Shown: positions 8,683 to 18,200 of the stretch, in pieces
How positions within the stretch are numbered: position 1 is the first letter of the stretch
Layout of the letters: each line of letters starts with the position of its first letter
Assembly (NCBI GenBank): GCA_023434365.1
Contig: JAEYSV010000002.1
Location: 93,891-157,890, forward strand
Direction: 5' to 3'
Origin: Bacillota bacterium
GTDB taxonomy: Bacteria > Bacillota > Clostridia > Lachnospirales > Lachnospiraceae
DNA: 64,000 nt
Notes under the pieces: model-generated
What the model was told of the DNA's origin: nothing
Database searches by the model: none
Seen by the model: the letters and a program-made list of their open reading frames with translations, nothing else
Translations under genes and position numbers: made by a program

Positions 8683-9537
8683 CTACTCCTCGGCTGATTT
8701 GCTACCTCTCTCATCATAATCTTCCAAAAAATTATAACTCATATTCTTATTATGATATCCGATTAAAGTATCCAAATTCACGTTATGCACGCTTTTAAAG
8801 ATATTCATTTCAATAAAAGGATTCGTTTTTCTAAATTTCTTAATTAAAGCTTTCATTTCCTGACGCTTTGATCCACCACCAGTATTATCTGTGATTGTAC
8901 AGTTTTCAGTGAAACGGCAGGCACACTGAATAAAATGTAAATCGTTATAACGCTTCCAGTTTAAGATATCCTCTTCTTTTACCATGTACATTGGACGGAT
9001 TAATTCCATTCCTGGATGATTGGTACTATGAAGTTTTGGCATCATGGTCTGAACCTGACCACCATATAACATACCCATTAAAATGGTTTCAATTACATCA
9101 TCAAAGTGATGTCCAAGTGCAATCTTATTGCAGCCTAACTGCTGAGCCTGCTTGTATAAATAACCCCGTCGCATTCTCGCACAAAGATAACATGGACTTT
9201 GTTCTACATCCGCTACTGCATCGAAAATACCGGTTTCAAAAACCGTAATAGGAATATTTAATAATTTTGCATTGTTTTCAATCGTTTGTCGGTTGATCTC
9301 ATTATAACCTGGGTCCATTACCAAAAAGACCAATTCAAAGTTCATCTGTCCGTGGCGTTTCAGCTCCTGCATACACTTTGCAAGTAGCATGGAATCTTTT
9401 CCCCCGGATATACACACCGCAATTTTGTCGCCCTCTTTTATTAACTCATATGTTTTGATTCCTTTGATAAAAGGAACCCAAATCTCCTTACGAAAACGCT
9501 TAATTAAACTGCGTTCTATCTCTTTATATCGTTCCAT
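8683..9537 (-). CDS. TtcA-family tRNA thiolation enzyme
   Basis: Members of this PP-loop ATPase family put sulfur on tRNA cytidine 32, using an iron-sulfur cluster. The 284-residue protein has the ATP-binding SGGKDS at 44-49, the cysteine pair CYLCARMRRG in the middle, and a later ACRF cysteine region that would complete cluster binding. A NifS-type desulfurase gene lies just upstream on the same strand, a fitting sulfur donor. Clostridia often have several TtcA-like paralogues, so the exact tRNA target is not fixed. Confidence 0.85.
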   Translation of the reverse strand: MERYKEIERSLIKRFRKEIWVPFIKGIKTYELIKEGDKIAVCISGGKDSMLLAKCMQELKRHGQMNFELVFLVMDPGYNEINRQTIENNAKLLNIPITVFETGIFDAVADVEQSPCYLCARMRRGYLYKQAQQLGCNKIALGHHFDDVIETILMGMLYGGQVQTMMPKLHSTNHPGMELIRPMYMVKEEDILNWKRYNDLHFIQCACRFTENCTITDNTGGGSKRQEMKALIKKFRKTNPFIEMNIFKSVHNVNLDTLIGYHNKNMSYNFLEDYDERGSKSAEE

Positions 9538-9651
9538 CTTGCTTTTGTCCTTTCCAAATGTTGTTCACGTATTCTACGTCCTATAATGTAACTTACTTAT
9601 CCTAATCATATCTTTATTTTCATTTCATATCAATAAAAGATTATTCCAGCT

Positions 9652-10764
9652 TTATTGTTGAATCATATGGAGAAACGCTTTCTTAAACTGTTCAAGTTCT
9701 TCTTTGGTTGTCAGATGGCTAAGACTGATTCGTATTGAACTAAGCGCAGTTTTTCTATCTCTACTCACTGCAAATACAGCTCTTGATGGGGTATTGGGTA
9801 CCGAGCATGCCGACTTTGTCGAAATACAAAATCCCCTCTTCTCCATCTCCATTTGTAGCTCAAGTGACTTTCTTCCAGGCACGCTAACATTCACCACATA
9901 AGGAATACTATACTTGGTGCTATTCATTCTTACCTCTTTTATTTCCTTAAAAAATGATAATAGCTCCTCTTTTAATTCAGATACATAGTCATACCTTTCC
10001 TGCATACTGACATAGGCATCTCTTAGGGCAGTCTCTGTTGCAACCGCCATAGGCAGTACCGGTGTCCCACTACGGTAAAGAGAAGTGGAATTACCACCAT
10101 GGATTTGAGGCTCCATAACAACTCCCTCTTTTTTAATTAATATGCCACACCCGTTAAGACCAAAGAATTTGTGTGGGGCAAAACTAATTAAATCAACATC
10201 AGTAAAATCAACGTCAATTTTCCCCACTGCCTGGGTAGCATCGGTATGAAATACACAATTGGGATACTTTTTCACCAGATTAGCAATCTCCCTGATTGGT
10301 TGAACCACACCTAGCTCACTATCTACATATCCAACAGATACCAATATAGTATCCTCTCTGATTAACTCCTTAAGATGATCAAGGTCTACTCTTCCCTCTG
10401 TTGTAATGTCCACCAAATCAATCTCATAACCCAAATTATTTAGATACGTAAGGCAAGCGCTCACAGCACTATGCTCTAATCCTATACTGATAATATGCTT
10501 CCCTAGCTCTCGACTGCTTCTCGCAATGCCTTTTACCGCAAGATTGTTCGCTTCACTGGCCCCGGATGTATAGATGATTTCCTCTGGCTTGACGTTTAAT
10601 AATCTAGCAATTTCATTACTGGCCTGCTGCATCCGTTCATACGCTACACGCCCCAAGTAATGAACAGAATTTGGGTTGGCAATGTACTCTCTATTGGCTT
10701 CACAAAAACTAGCAAGCACCGATTCGCTTGCCGGTGTATGTGCTGCGTAATCTAAATATATCAT
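9652..10764 (-). CDS. NifS/IscS-type cysteine desulfurase
   Basis: This PLP enzyme takes sulfur from cysteine for iron-sulfur clusters and tRNA thiolation. The 370 residues include the start MIYLDYAAHTP, the PLP lysine K199 in SFAPHKFFGLNGCG, and the persulfide cysteine C319 in STKSACS. It resembles the shorter clostridial NifS-like proteins more than housekeeping IscS (about 400 residues). Downstream is the TtcA-family gene, a likely user of the sulfur; no iscU is nearby. AGGAGA precedes the ATG. Confidence 0.9.
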   Translation of the reverse strand: MIYLDYAAHTPASESVLASFCEANREYIANPNSVHYLGRVAYERMQQASNEIARLLNVKPEEIIYTSGASEANNLAVKGIARSSRELGKHIISIGLEHSAVSACLTYLNNLGYEIDLVDITTEGRVDLDHLKELIREDTILVSVGYVDSELGVVQPIREIANLVKKYPNCVFHTDATQAVGKIDVDFTDVDLISFAPHKFFGLNGCGILIKKEGVVMEPQIHGGNSTSLYRSGTPVLPMAVATETALRDAYVSMQERYDYVSELKEELLSFFKEIKEVRMNSTKYSIPYVVNVSVPGRKSLELQMEMEKRGFCISTKSACSVPNTPSRAVFAVSRDRKTALSSIRISLSHLTTKEELEQFKKAFLHMIQQ

Positions 10765-10794
10765 AATAGTTGTCTCCTATTCTTTACTCGAAAT

Positions 10795-10834
10795 AACCCG
10801 GAAAGTAAGCAAACTATCTATTACTCCCCGGGTT
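10795..10834 (-). terminator. GC-rich hairpin after hslO
   Basis: AACCCGG...AGTAA and TTACT...CCGGGTT pair with a small internal mismatch around a 12-base loop. It follows the hslO stop on the minus strand. The T-run is poor, so read-through into the desulfurase gene is possible. Confidence 0.5.
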
Positions 10835-10842
10835 ATTCTTCT

Positions 10843-11724
10843 TTATCTAGTACACTTATTTAAGATTTTTTTCAAATCCTCGACGGAAAAATGATAATGT
10901 GTATTACAGAAATGACAATTTACTTCGATATCCTTCTCTTCTTCAATCATTTCCAAAATATCTTTCTTACCTATTGATATAATTGCTTTTTCTACACGCT
11001 TTTTATCACAGTTACAATAAAACTTCGTTGGAACCTTATCTGTAATAACAAGTCCAAAATCACCAAGTATATATTCAAGTATCATTTCCGGAGTCATGTC
11101 CTGATCAAGCAGACCAGTAATTCCATCTATTGTCGCAATCTTTTTCTCTAACTGATCAATTATCTCTTCTTCGGCAAATGGTAACATCTGAATAATAAAT
11201 CCACCGGCTCTTTTCACAGTATTATCCTTATTCATTAATACACCAAGCGCAACACTTGATGGCACCTGTTCACTGGTTGCATAATAATAGGTTAAATCCT
11301 CTGCAATCTCTCCACTCACCAGATGGGTTTGCCCCACATAAGGCTCTTTTAACCCCATATCTTTGATAACACTCATAACTCCAAGATCTAATGCTTTGCC
11401 AACATCTAATTTTCCTTTGTCGCTTGGTGGTAGCATCACCTCTGGGTTATTGACATACCCTTTTACATTCGCCTCAGCATCTGCAGTTACTGTTAATCCG
11501 CCGATAGGTCCACTACATTTGATTTGAAGAGTAAGTACATCCTTTTCCCCTTTCATCATGCTTCCCATCATACTTCCTGCAGTGAGCAAACGTCCAAGCG
11601 CTGCACTTGCCACAGGGCTCAGATTATGTGCTTTTCTCGCTTCTTCTACCAATTCCTTCGTTGTACAGGCGAACGCTCTGATTTGATTATTCGCTGCTGT
11701 TGCTCTTACTATATAATCTGTCAT
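10843..11724 (-). CDS. hslO: Redox-regulated chaperone Hsp33
   Basis: Hsp33 is a cytoplasmic holdase that is switched on when oxidation releases zinc from four cysteines. The 293-residue product has MTDYIVRATAANNQIRAFA at the start, the family TGGLTVTADA-like core, and the C-terminal zinc cysteines as CNC near residue 233 and CHFC near 265. An in-frame TTG at 11739 is possible, but GAGAGG before the ATG at 11722-11724 makes that the start. The methyltransferase gene ends 46 bases upstream, so both are probably cotranscribed. Confidence 0.95.
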   Translation of the reverse strand: MTDYIVRATAANNQIRAFACTTKELVEEARKAHNLSPVASAALGRLLTAGSMMGSMMKGEKDVLTLQIKCSGPIGGLTVTADAEANVKGYVNNPEVMLPPSDKGKLDVGKALDLGVMSVIKDMGLKEPYVGQTHLVSGEIAEDLTYYYATSEQVPSSVALGVLMNKDNTVKRAGGFIIQMLPFAEEEIIDQLEKKIATIDGITGLLDQDMTPEMILEYILGDFGLVITDKVPTKFYCNCDKKRVEKAIISIGKKDILEMIEEEKDIEVNCHFCNTHYHFSVEDLKKILNKCTR

Positions 11725-11770
11725 GTATTTTCCTCTCAATTCTTAACTTTCAAGCATCTCATTATAACCA

Positions 11771-12595
11771 TTATAGGTTACCATAAAACTTGTTATCCTG
11801 TCTCTTTTCCCGTGCAACAATATATATTCTCTCACTATTTTCTTTTGGAGGTTTTCTCGTAAATGCATCATAAGCAGTGATGTACTCCATCCCTGCTTCA
11901 CCTAATAACCTTTTTATTGTATCAAGTGAATACGCTTTCTGATAATGCGTTTCGTCAAAACGTCGAAAAAGATTGCTCACTCCAAATTCTTCCTGTAATT
12001 CTTCCTCTTTCACATAAACGGTTAGCTCATACTCATTTACTTTTTCTTCTTCATAATAATAATTATCCCAAATAAAGCTAGCATCCTCTCTGTTTTCGGC
12101 TATGGTATTGTCTGCTAAAATATTTTCATATTTATATTCTGTATTCAAATCGAAAATAAATACTCCATTTGGATCCAAATAATTATTGGCAAGCTTAAAT
12201 ACTTGTAATAACTCTTCCTCACTCATTATATAATTCATACTATCACAAATACTTACGACTGCCGCTACTGTCCCGTAAAGTTCAAACTCTCTCATATCCT
12301 GTAAAAGGTATAGAATCTGGCTTCGTTTATCCTCTTTTGGTTCCCTCGAATAGCTAGCCCGCTTTTCCATAGCAATCGTAAGCATCTCCTGGGCATTATC
12401 AATTCCAATCATATCGTAACCAGCCATAGCCAAATATTCTGTAATATTGCCGGTTCCACATCCCAAATCAAGGACAAGGCCCTCATTGACTCCATATTCC
12501 TGCAACAGGTTAATTAAGTACTCACTCCACTTTTTATACGGAATATTATCCATAAAGGAATCATAAACCTGCGCAAACCCTGTATATGCCTCCAT
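11771..12595 (-). CDS. Class I SAM-dependent methyltransferase
   Basis: The 274-residue protein has a Rossmann methyltransferase fold: motif I VLDLGCGTGNITEYLA near residues 40-55, then MIGIDNAQEML and a VVSICDSMNYI region. The substrate is unknown. It looks like the small-molecule methyltransferases often found in Firmicutes (YqeM/UbiE-like domain) and cannot be named further. A good promoter lies upstream at 12708-12736, and hslO follows, so it is the first gene of a short operon. Confidence 0.8.
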   Translation of the reverse strand: MEAYTGFAQVYDSFMDNIPYKKWSEYLINLLQEYGVNEGLVLDLGCGTGNITEYLAMAGYDMIGIDNAQEMLTIAMEKRASYSREPKEDKRSQILYLLQDMREFELYGTVAAVVSICDSMNYIMSEEELLQVFKLANNYLDPNGVFIFDLNTEYKYENILADNTIAENREDASFIWDNYYYEEEKVNEYELTVYVKEEELQEEFGVSNLFRRFDETHYQKAYSLDTIKRLLGEAGMEYITAYDAFTRKPPKENSERIYIVAREKRQDNKFYGNL

Positions 12596-12707
12596 CTTTA
12601 TAAGCCTCCACTACTATGATGCGTATATTTAAACGCGTCTTATTCATAATACTAATTCTATCTATTCCTCAATTTTTCTTTTCCTTATTATATGATAAAC
12701 CGACTAC

Positions 12708-12736
12708 ATTTTAGCAATATAATATTATTTCGTCAA
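12708..12736 (-). promoter_or_regulatory. Promoter of the methyltransferase-hslO operon
   Basis: On the minus strand, TTGACG (12731-12736) and TAAAAT (12708-12713) are 17 bases apart, about 110 bases before the methyltransferase start. Sequence match only. The remaining A+T-rich leader holds no recognised riboswitch. Confidence 0.6.
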
Positions 12737-12779
12737 CCTGAGGTTTTCTAATTGGTAAAGTATACTGTTTTCCCACAAA

Positions 12780-12833
12780 AAAAAACAGACGATAATTCAG
12801 GTTCTCCCTTACCCTCATATCAGTCTGTTTTTT
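12780..12833. terminator. Terminator after the LytTR regulator gene
   Basis: AAAAAACAGAC (12780-12790) pairs with GTCTGTTTTTT (12823-12833). Flanking A and T runs allow action in both directions; on the minus strand it ends the regulator transcript. Confidence 0.8.
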
Positions 12834-12898
12834 GTATATTCGCCATATACGATTTCAATGTCAGTTTAACGTATTAAACCAAAAAAGTCTAGACAACT

Positions 12899-12931
12899 CG
12901 GTATTCGGTCGATTTTTAACGGTAATCGGTC
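12899..12931. repeat. Two 12-bp direct repeats with a 21-bp period
   Basis: CGGTATTCGGTC (12899-12910) and CGGTAATCGGTC (12920-12931) differ at one base. Their starts are 21 bp apart, the spacing typical of paired LytTR sites. They lie just past the stop of a LytTR gene, but the bases do not clearly match the LytTR consensus. Confidence 0.5.
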
Positions 12932-12943
12932 AAATATGTCAGA

Positions 12944-14725
12944 TTATTGGTCCTCTGATAATGTTTTACGTATTTCTGCTACCTTTCTTCTTGCTACTAA
13001 TAGTTTCTCACCATTCATCAGAATAACCTGATAACCACCTGATACAGCCAAAGACAGGGCACGTATTTTTGATACATTTACAATTATAGATTTTGATATT
13101 CTTAAGAACTGCTTTTCGATACACAGATATTCAAATTCGTACAAACGTTTTTTTGCTTTATATATTTTCTTTCCTTCATTAATAAAAACATCATCATCAC
13201 TAGCACTAATATAGTATATGTCTTTCACATTAATTCTAACAACTTCAGATTCTGTATATCCATTAACAAACACTTGACTATCTGCGTTCTGTGTCCCTTT
13301 TGATACCGCTTTTGCAACCAAATTCAATCTCTTCGTATTTCTCTCATTTACATAAATTTTTACACGAATAAATTCAAGCGTTGTCGCGATGTCGCGACAC
13401 CATATCGAAAATATCTCATTATAACCTCGATTTTCTTCCCCATATGAGTGTACGATATAGCCGAAACAACGATCTAAAAAATGAAGTGGTGTAAAAAAAT
13501 AAGCACGAGGAACATCATGCTCCCAAACATATGGAAGTAATTGCCTCGTTGGGAATGTTTGATTCATTACAATGACATCCTCTTTTTCTTTATAAAACAT
13601 ACAACGCATTGACTCAGGATATCCCTCATTACGATAGGTACTATCATTAGCCATTGTGTTCCAATCCTCACCCAGACAGACTGCAACCATTTCCATTCCC
13701 TGATTAATATACGTTAACTCATTTAACCGATGAATATAATCTCGAAGGGTACTTATATTAGAAAGAGTCTCCAACATATTGCTCATCTTATAAAGCTGAC
13801 TACTCTCTTCCATTGCTTGCATAAATGGACCACTTGATGAGCGTAATAATTTGTAATCTCTTAGACAGCCGCAACTCTCGCCTTGAACCACTCTACATTT
13901 TGAACTTTTTGTATATGTGGCTTTCTTACCCGTAATCTTTTCATATAGCCTAATAATTGCTTTTGCCCCAACTGCAAAATTATCTGCATCATAACTTGTT
14001 ATTGAGGGCAAATTATTCATAGCCATAAATTTGCTGTTATAACCGGCTACTGCTATTTCACCCGGAACCTGGATTCCATTTTCAAGCAGTATATTAGTAA
14101 GCGCCATTGCCATTTCGTCATTTCCACAGACTATAGCCTCTGGTTTTTCTATTTTCCCTTCTATGATATCCTCAGCCAGTTTCCTACCACTGGTTATCCA
14201 GTAATCACCATAGATAATATAGTCTTCGGTATACGTAAGGTTGTGTTCATCCATTGCCTTACAATATCCTTCCAGTTTCAACCTTGAACCTTCTACTTCT
14301 TTTTGTCCGGTTAAACAGTATATTTTTTTATAGCCATGTACTTCTATCATATGGTTGGTAAGATCATAAAAATTGCTTACATGTTCAACATCAATCGTCT
14401 CATATTTGGAATCACTGGTTTCAATACTAATGATTGGAATAGTTTTAATGTGATCCAATATATTTTCAATCAGTTTCTGATGGGTTACCCTGTAAAAACC
14501 CTTTTTTATATAGATGACACCATCTAAGCAATCATACTTAAGTAAATTATAGATATTCAGTTCTCCTATTGCCGAATGAGAGATTGCCTGGACATACTCT
14601 AATGGCGAAAAGATTGCTACATTCATGTCTAATTTTTTAGCCTGATAGACTGCACCTTCCACCATTCTTCCCAAATAGTCACCATCAAGAACTGGCGCAA
14701 TAATACCGATTAATCGTCTGTTCAT
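12944..14725 (-). CDS. LacI-like sensor fused to a LytTR DNA-binding domain
   Basis: This is a predicted one-component transcription regulator of 593 residues. Residues 3 to about 285 resemble the periplasmic-binding-protein ligand domain of LacI/GalR regulators (RRLIGIIAPVLDGDYLGRM at the start, CGNDEMAMALTNILLENGI later), but no LacI helix-turn-helix precedes it. A middle region of about 200 residues follows, starting at the GESCGC motif; it is unassigned and may be GAF-like. Residues 494-593 form a LytTR domain (VVRINVKDIYYISASDDD, FLRISKSIIVNVSKI). No signal peptide is seen, so it should sense a cytoplasmic ligand, perhaps a sugar. It is divergent from the spore protein gene and has its own terminator. 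Ligand and targets are unknown. Confidence 0.85.
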   Translation of the reverse strand: MNRRLIGIIAPVLDGDYLGRMVEGAVYQAKKLDMNVAIFSPLEYVQAISHSAIGELNIYNLLKYDCLDGVIYIKKGFYRVTHQKLIENILDHIKTIPIISIETSDSKYETIDVEHVSNFYDLTNHMIEVHGYKKIYCLTGQKEVEGSRLKLEGYCKAMDEHNLTYTEDYIIYGDYWITSGRKLAEDIIEGKIEKPEAIVCGNDEMAMALTNILLENGIQVPGEIAVAGYNSKFMAMNNLPSITSYDADNFAVGAKAIIRLYEKITGKKATYTKSSKCRVVQGESCGCLRDYKLLRSSSGPFMQAMEESSQLYKMSNMLETLSNISTLRDYIHRLNELTYINQGMEMVAVCLGEDWNTMANDSTYRNEGYPESMRCMFYKEKEDVIVMNQTFPTRQLLPYVWEHDVPRAYFFTPLHFLDRCFGYIVHSYGEENRGYNEIFSIWCRDIATTLEFIRVKIYVNERNTKRLNLVAKAVSKGTQNADSQVFVNGYTESEVVRINVKDIYYISASDDDVFINEGKKIYKAKKRLYEFEYLCIEKQFLRISKSIIVNVSKIRALSLAVSGGYQVILMNGEKLLVARRKVAEIRKTLSEDQ

Positions 14726-14908
14726 AAAAACCTACCTTTACTTACGTATCTTCTGATACCACACTTATGTAACAGTTTACTTTATATGAGTATCATAGAC
14801 TAACTGGAGAATTTATGCAATACCATAATCTGAAGTAAATATTTAATGAAATCGTGTTTAACAGTACGCCCTAAGGGTTATACTTTTGATAGAAAGGAAG
14901 GATGTTTA

Positions 14909-15139
14909 GTGAAAAGCAATAAAGAACCTAAGCAGATAGAAACACCAAAAGTAACTATAGAAGCCCTGCCGACAAACGAACGGATGAAATATGAAATTGC
15001 AATGGAACTTGGATTATATGATAAGGTACTAGAAAGCGGATGGAAATCGTTATCTGCAAAAGAAACCGGCCGCATTGGCGGTTTAATCACGAAGAGAAAA
15101 AAGGTGGAAGCTCTCAAAAAACAACAGGAAGCTAAGTAA
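14909..15139 (+). CDS. Alpha/beta-type small acid-soluble spore protein
   Basis: These proteins coat and protect DNA in the dormant spore and are degraded at germination. The 76-residue product contains KYEIAMELGLYDKV, which includes a YEIA site like that cut by the germination protease GPR, and LSAKETGRIGGLITKRKK, the second conserved segment. An in-frame ATG lies at 14846, but AAAGGAAGG (14893-14901), seven bases before GTG 14909, marks the start. Its N-terminus is longer and more polar than in classical members. Expression late in the forespore is expected from the family; I could not fix a sigma-G promoter. Confidence 0.8.
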   Translation: MKSNKEPKQIETPKVTIEALPTNERMKYEIAMELGLYDKVLESGWKSLSAKETGRIGGLITKRKKVEALKKQQEAK

Positions 15140-15143
15140 ACAC

Positions 15144-15212
15144 AAAAAAGCGTGTGATTGTTATCAAAAAGAGACACAACCTCTTTTTAAATACTAATCG
15201 CACGCTATTTTT
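15144..15212. terminator. Bidirectional terminator between the spore protein gene and addA
   Basis: GCGTGTGATT and AATCGCACGC pair with one G-T pair, with A-run and T-run flanks. An inner AAAAAGAG/CTCTTTTT stem (15166-15173, 15181-15188) lies inside. It serves both converging genes. Confidence 0.8.
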
Positions 15213-15213
15213 A

Positions 15214-18200
15214 TTATAACCTAATTGCCTTGCCAAGAGTAATCGAATAGATATAAACCTCTTTTACTGGCTTTAATGTCATCTGCTCCAAAGCTTTTTT
15301 ATAATAGTCTAACTGAATCTGATATCTACGTACCAGTTCTTTTATTGAAAATACTTTATCAGTTTTATAATCTAGAAGTACCAGTCCATCTTCTTCTTCC
15401 CAAAATACATCAATGATTCCTTGTACCAGAACCATTTCCTCACTTTGATACGATGGATGAATGGAGGAAGCAGGCTGTCCTAACACAAATGGCTGTTCCC
15501 GATATAACTGCTTCCTTAACTGTGCACTCTTCATACGCTGTCCTACCGGATGGCTAATAAACGTCCATATCTTACCGGAATCAATTGCATTAAGTTGTTC
15601 TTTCTCTATTTGCCCAGTTTCACTCATCCTGTCAAGAATTACCTTTATGTCATCCTCTGACTTAAGGGCACTTAAATCGATGAATTGCAGGATACGGTGA
15701 TAGAGACTTCCAAGTTCGGCACCAGATATCGTTGCTGGTTGTTCCTTTTCTGGTTGTTCCTTTTCTGGTTGTTCCTTATCTTTTACGTCCTTATCTTTTA
15801 CGTCCTTTTCTGGTACGTCCTTTTCTGATTGTTCTTTTGTTACTTCAATAGTTGGAATTAGAACCTCACTCTCTTCGTAATCTAGCTCCTGTCCAATCCT
15901 CTTCAGTTCAGAAACGCTTACTTTCCCTTTTAACTTCACCTCTTTAGCATATGGGTAGCGATAGTTAAGTGTCTTAATTAATTCGTCTCTAATTTGCTCA
16001 TTCCATACCTGATTAACATCCCAATTAAGCAATTCTTGCTTAAACCTAGCTTTCTCAACCTGAATATGTGTCTCTCTTGTCATTAGTCCAAGCACATCTT
16101 CCAAACGATACGAGAATGGAGCATCATTTCTCTGATTAGAGATTAGGGCATCTGACCAAGCCCCCTCCCCAAGTTCCTGCATTACTTCTCTAAAAACTCG
16201 GTCTTCTCGCAGACACAACAGCACCCAGTCCATATAACTACTTGCACTTGTTAGTTCCTGGTATGTGATTTGCCCACCCTCATTTACAATCCTTTGGATA
16301 CATTTCTCCGGTTTTTTTATAAACCCAGTCATTATCAATTTTTCCTTAGCCCGTGTCAGAGCAACATATAATACTCTTAATTCCTCCGCCAAGTTCTCAA
16401 GGCGAATCAGACGAGCAATGGCTTTCTTTATTAAGGTTGGTGTCTTTGTACGATAAGTCCCGTCTATACTATCCGGACCAATCCCAAGACTCGCATGCAA
16501 TACTACCGGACTATTGGCATCCTGATTATTGAATCCTTTCGCCATCCCTGCCACAAACACAACTGGAAATTCAAGTCCTTTGCTTTTATGGATACTCATG
16601 ATCCGTACAGCATTATCCGCCTCACTGTTGGTCTGTGCCTCGCCAAAATCGATCTCATACTTATTTAATTTCTCAACATAACGATTAAAATCAAAGAGCC
16701 CTGAATAGCTAGTACTCTCAAAATCAATAGCACGCTTGATTAGCATGTCAATATTGGCTGCCCTACGTTCCCCTGCCGGCATTGCCTTTACATAAGCATA
16801 ATAATTCGTATCCGTGATAACATGCTGAAGCAACTCATAGATTGGAAGATACGTTGCCATATGTCGATACTCATTAAGTTTTATCTGAAAATGAGTAATT
16901 TTGTCTACAAGACTAGGAATGGCATCCACACTTTCAGGATAAGTAAGGAGTGCCTGATATAATTCATAATTCTTCCTTCCAATTTTAATTAGTGCCAGCT
17001 CTTCGCTCGTAAATCCATACATTGGACCATGAAGAACTGCGGCTAGCGCAATCTCCTGTCTTGGATTATCAATAATCTTCAAGAGATTTAGCACTGTTCT
17101 AATCTCAATCGTTTGGAAGTAGCCAGTTTGTGTTTGCGCATAAGCCATAATTCCCTCTGACATCAGTACATCAACCATTACCTCCGTCCATCCACTCAAA
17201 CTACGAAGAAGAATGACAATATCACTATAACGAACTGGTCTAGAAGAATAAGCCACTTCATTAAACTCATTCGTCCCTCGGACCGATAGCTTAAGTCCAT
17301 GATTAGGGTCCATTAATTCCTTAATCCGTTTTGCAATTGCTTTTGCTTCTAACTCTTTTTCAGTATAGTCAGCCAAATCCTCCTCATCTGAGTGTAGACT
17401 CTCGACGAATTGAACACTCTGTTCATTACTCATTGCACTATACTCACCAATCAGAATAAGTTCAGTATCCTTAGAGGTACCCTCCAAATCCTCAGGATAA
17501 TCCGCTCCCACATGAAGTGCCGCTTTTTCATCATAAGTAATATCACCTAGCGTCTCCAACATTACCCGCTCAAAAATATAATTAATTGGATTTAGCACTA
17601 CACTACGACTACGAAAATTCTTATGCAAATCAATTTTCTGATACAGGCTGTCCTCAAGTAAGTAACTTTTATATTTTTCCAAAAATAACTCTGGTTTCGC
17701 CATACGGAACTTATAGATACTCTGCTTCACATCCCCAACCATAAATACATTTGGCTGACCTAACGTTTCCTTTGAAATACTATTTAATATAATCTCCTGA
17801 ACCAAGTTAGAGTCCTGATACTCATCAATTAGGATTTCAGTATAAAATTCGCTAAGCTCCTCGGCCACTACAGTTCTTTGATAAGTCTGAGTTTCCTCAT
17901 TATACTGAGTTAGGATGTTAAGTGCAAAATGCTCTAAGTCATTAAAATCAACCACGCCACGCTCTTCTTTGCGTTTCTTGAACTCCTCCATGAAGGCAAT
18001 TGTTAAATCTATCAACTCACTCATTGGCACCTTTGTGTTCAAAATATCTGCGGCCATTGCTTCTGGAGACTGATAAAAAAAACTCTCCGCTAATTTCTTT
18101 AAGCTATTTTTTACATTATCCCTTAAAGCCTTTACTCGTTCCTTTACATCTGGGTCCACCATTGGATCCTTTTTCCCTGGTAGTCTGTCAAATGAAAGGT

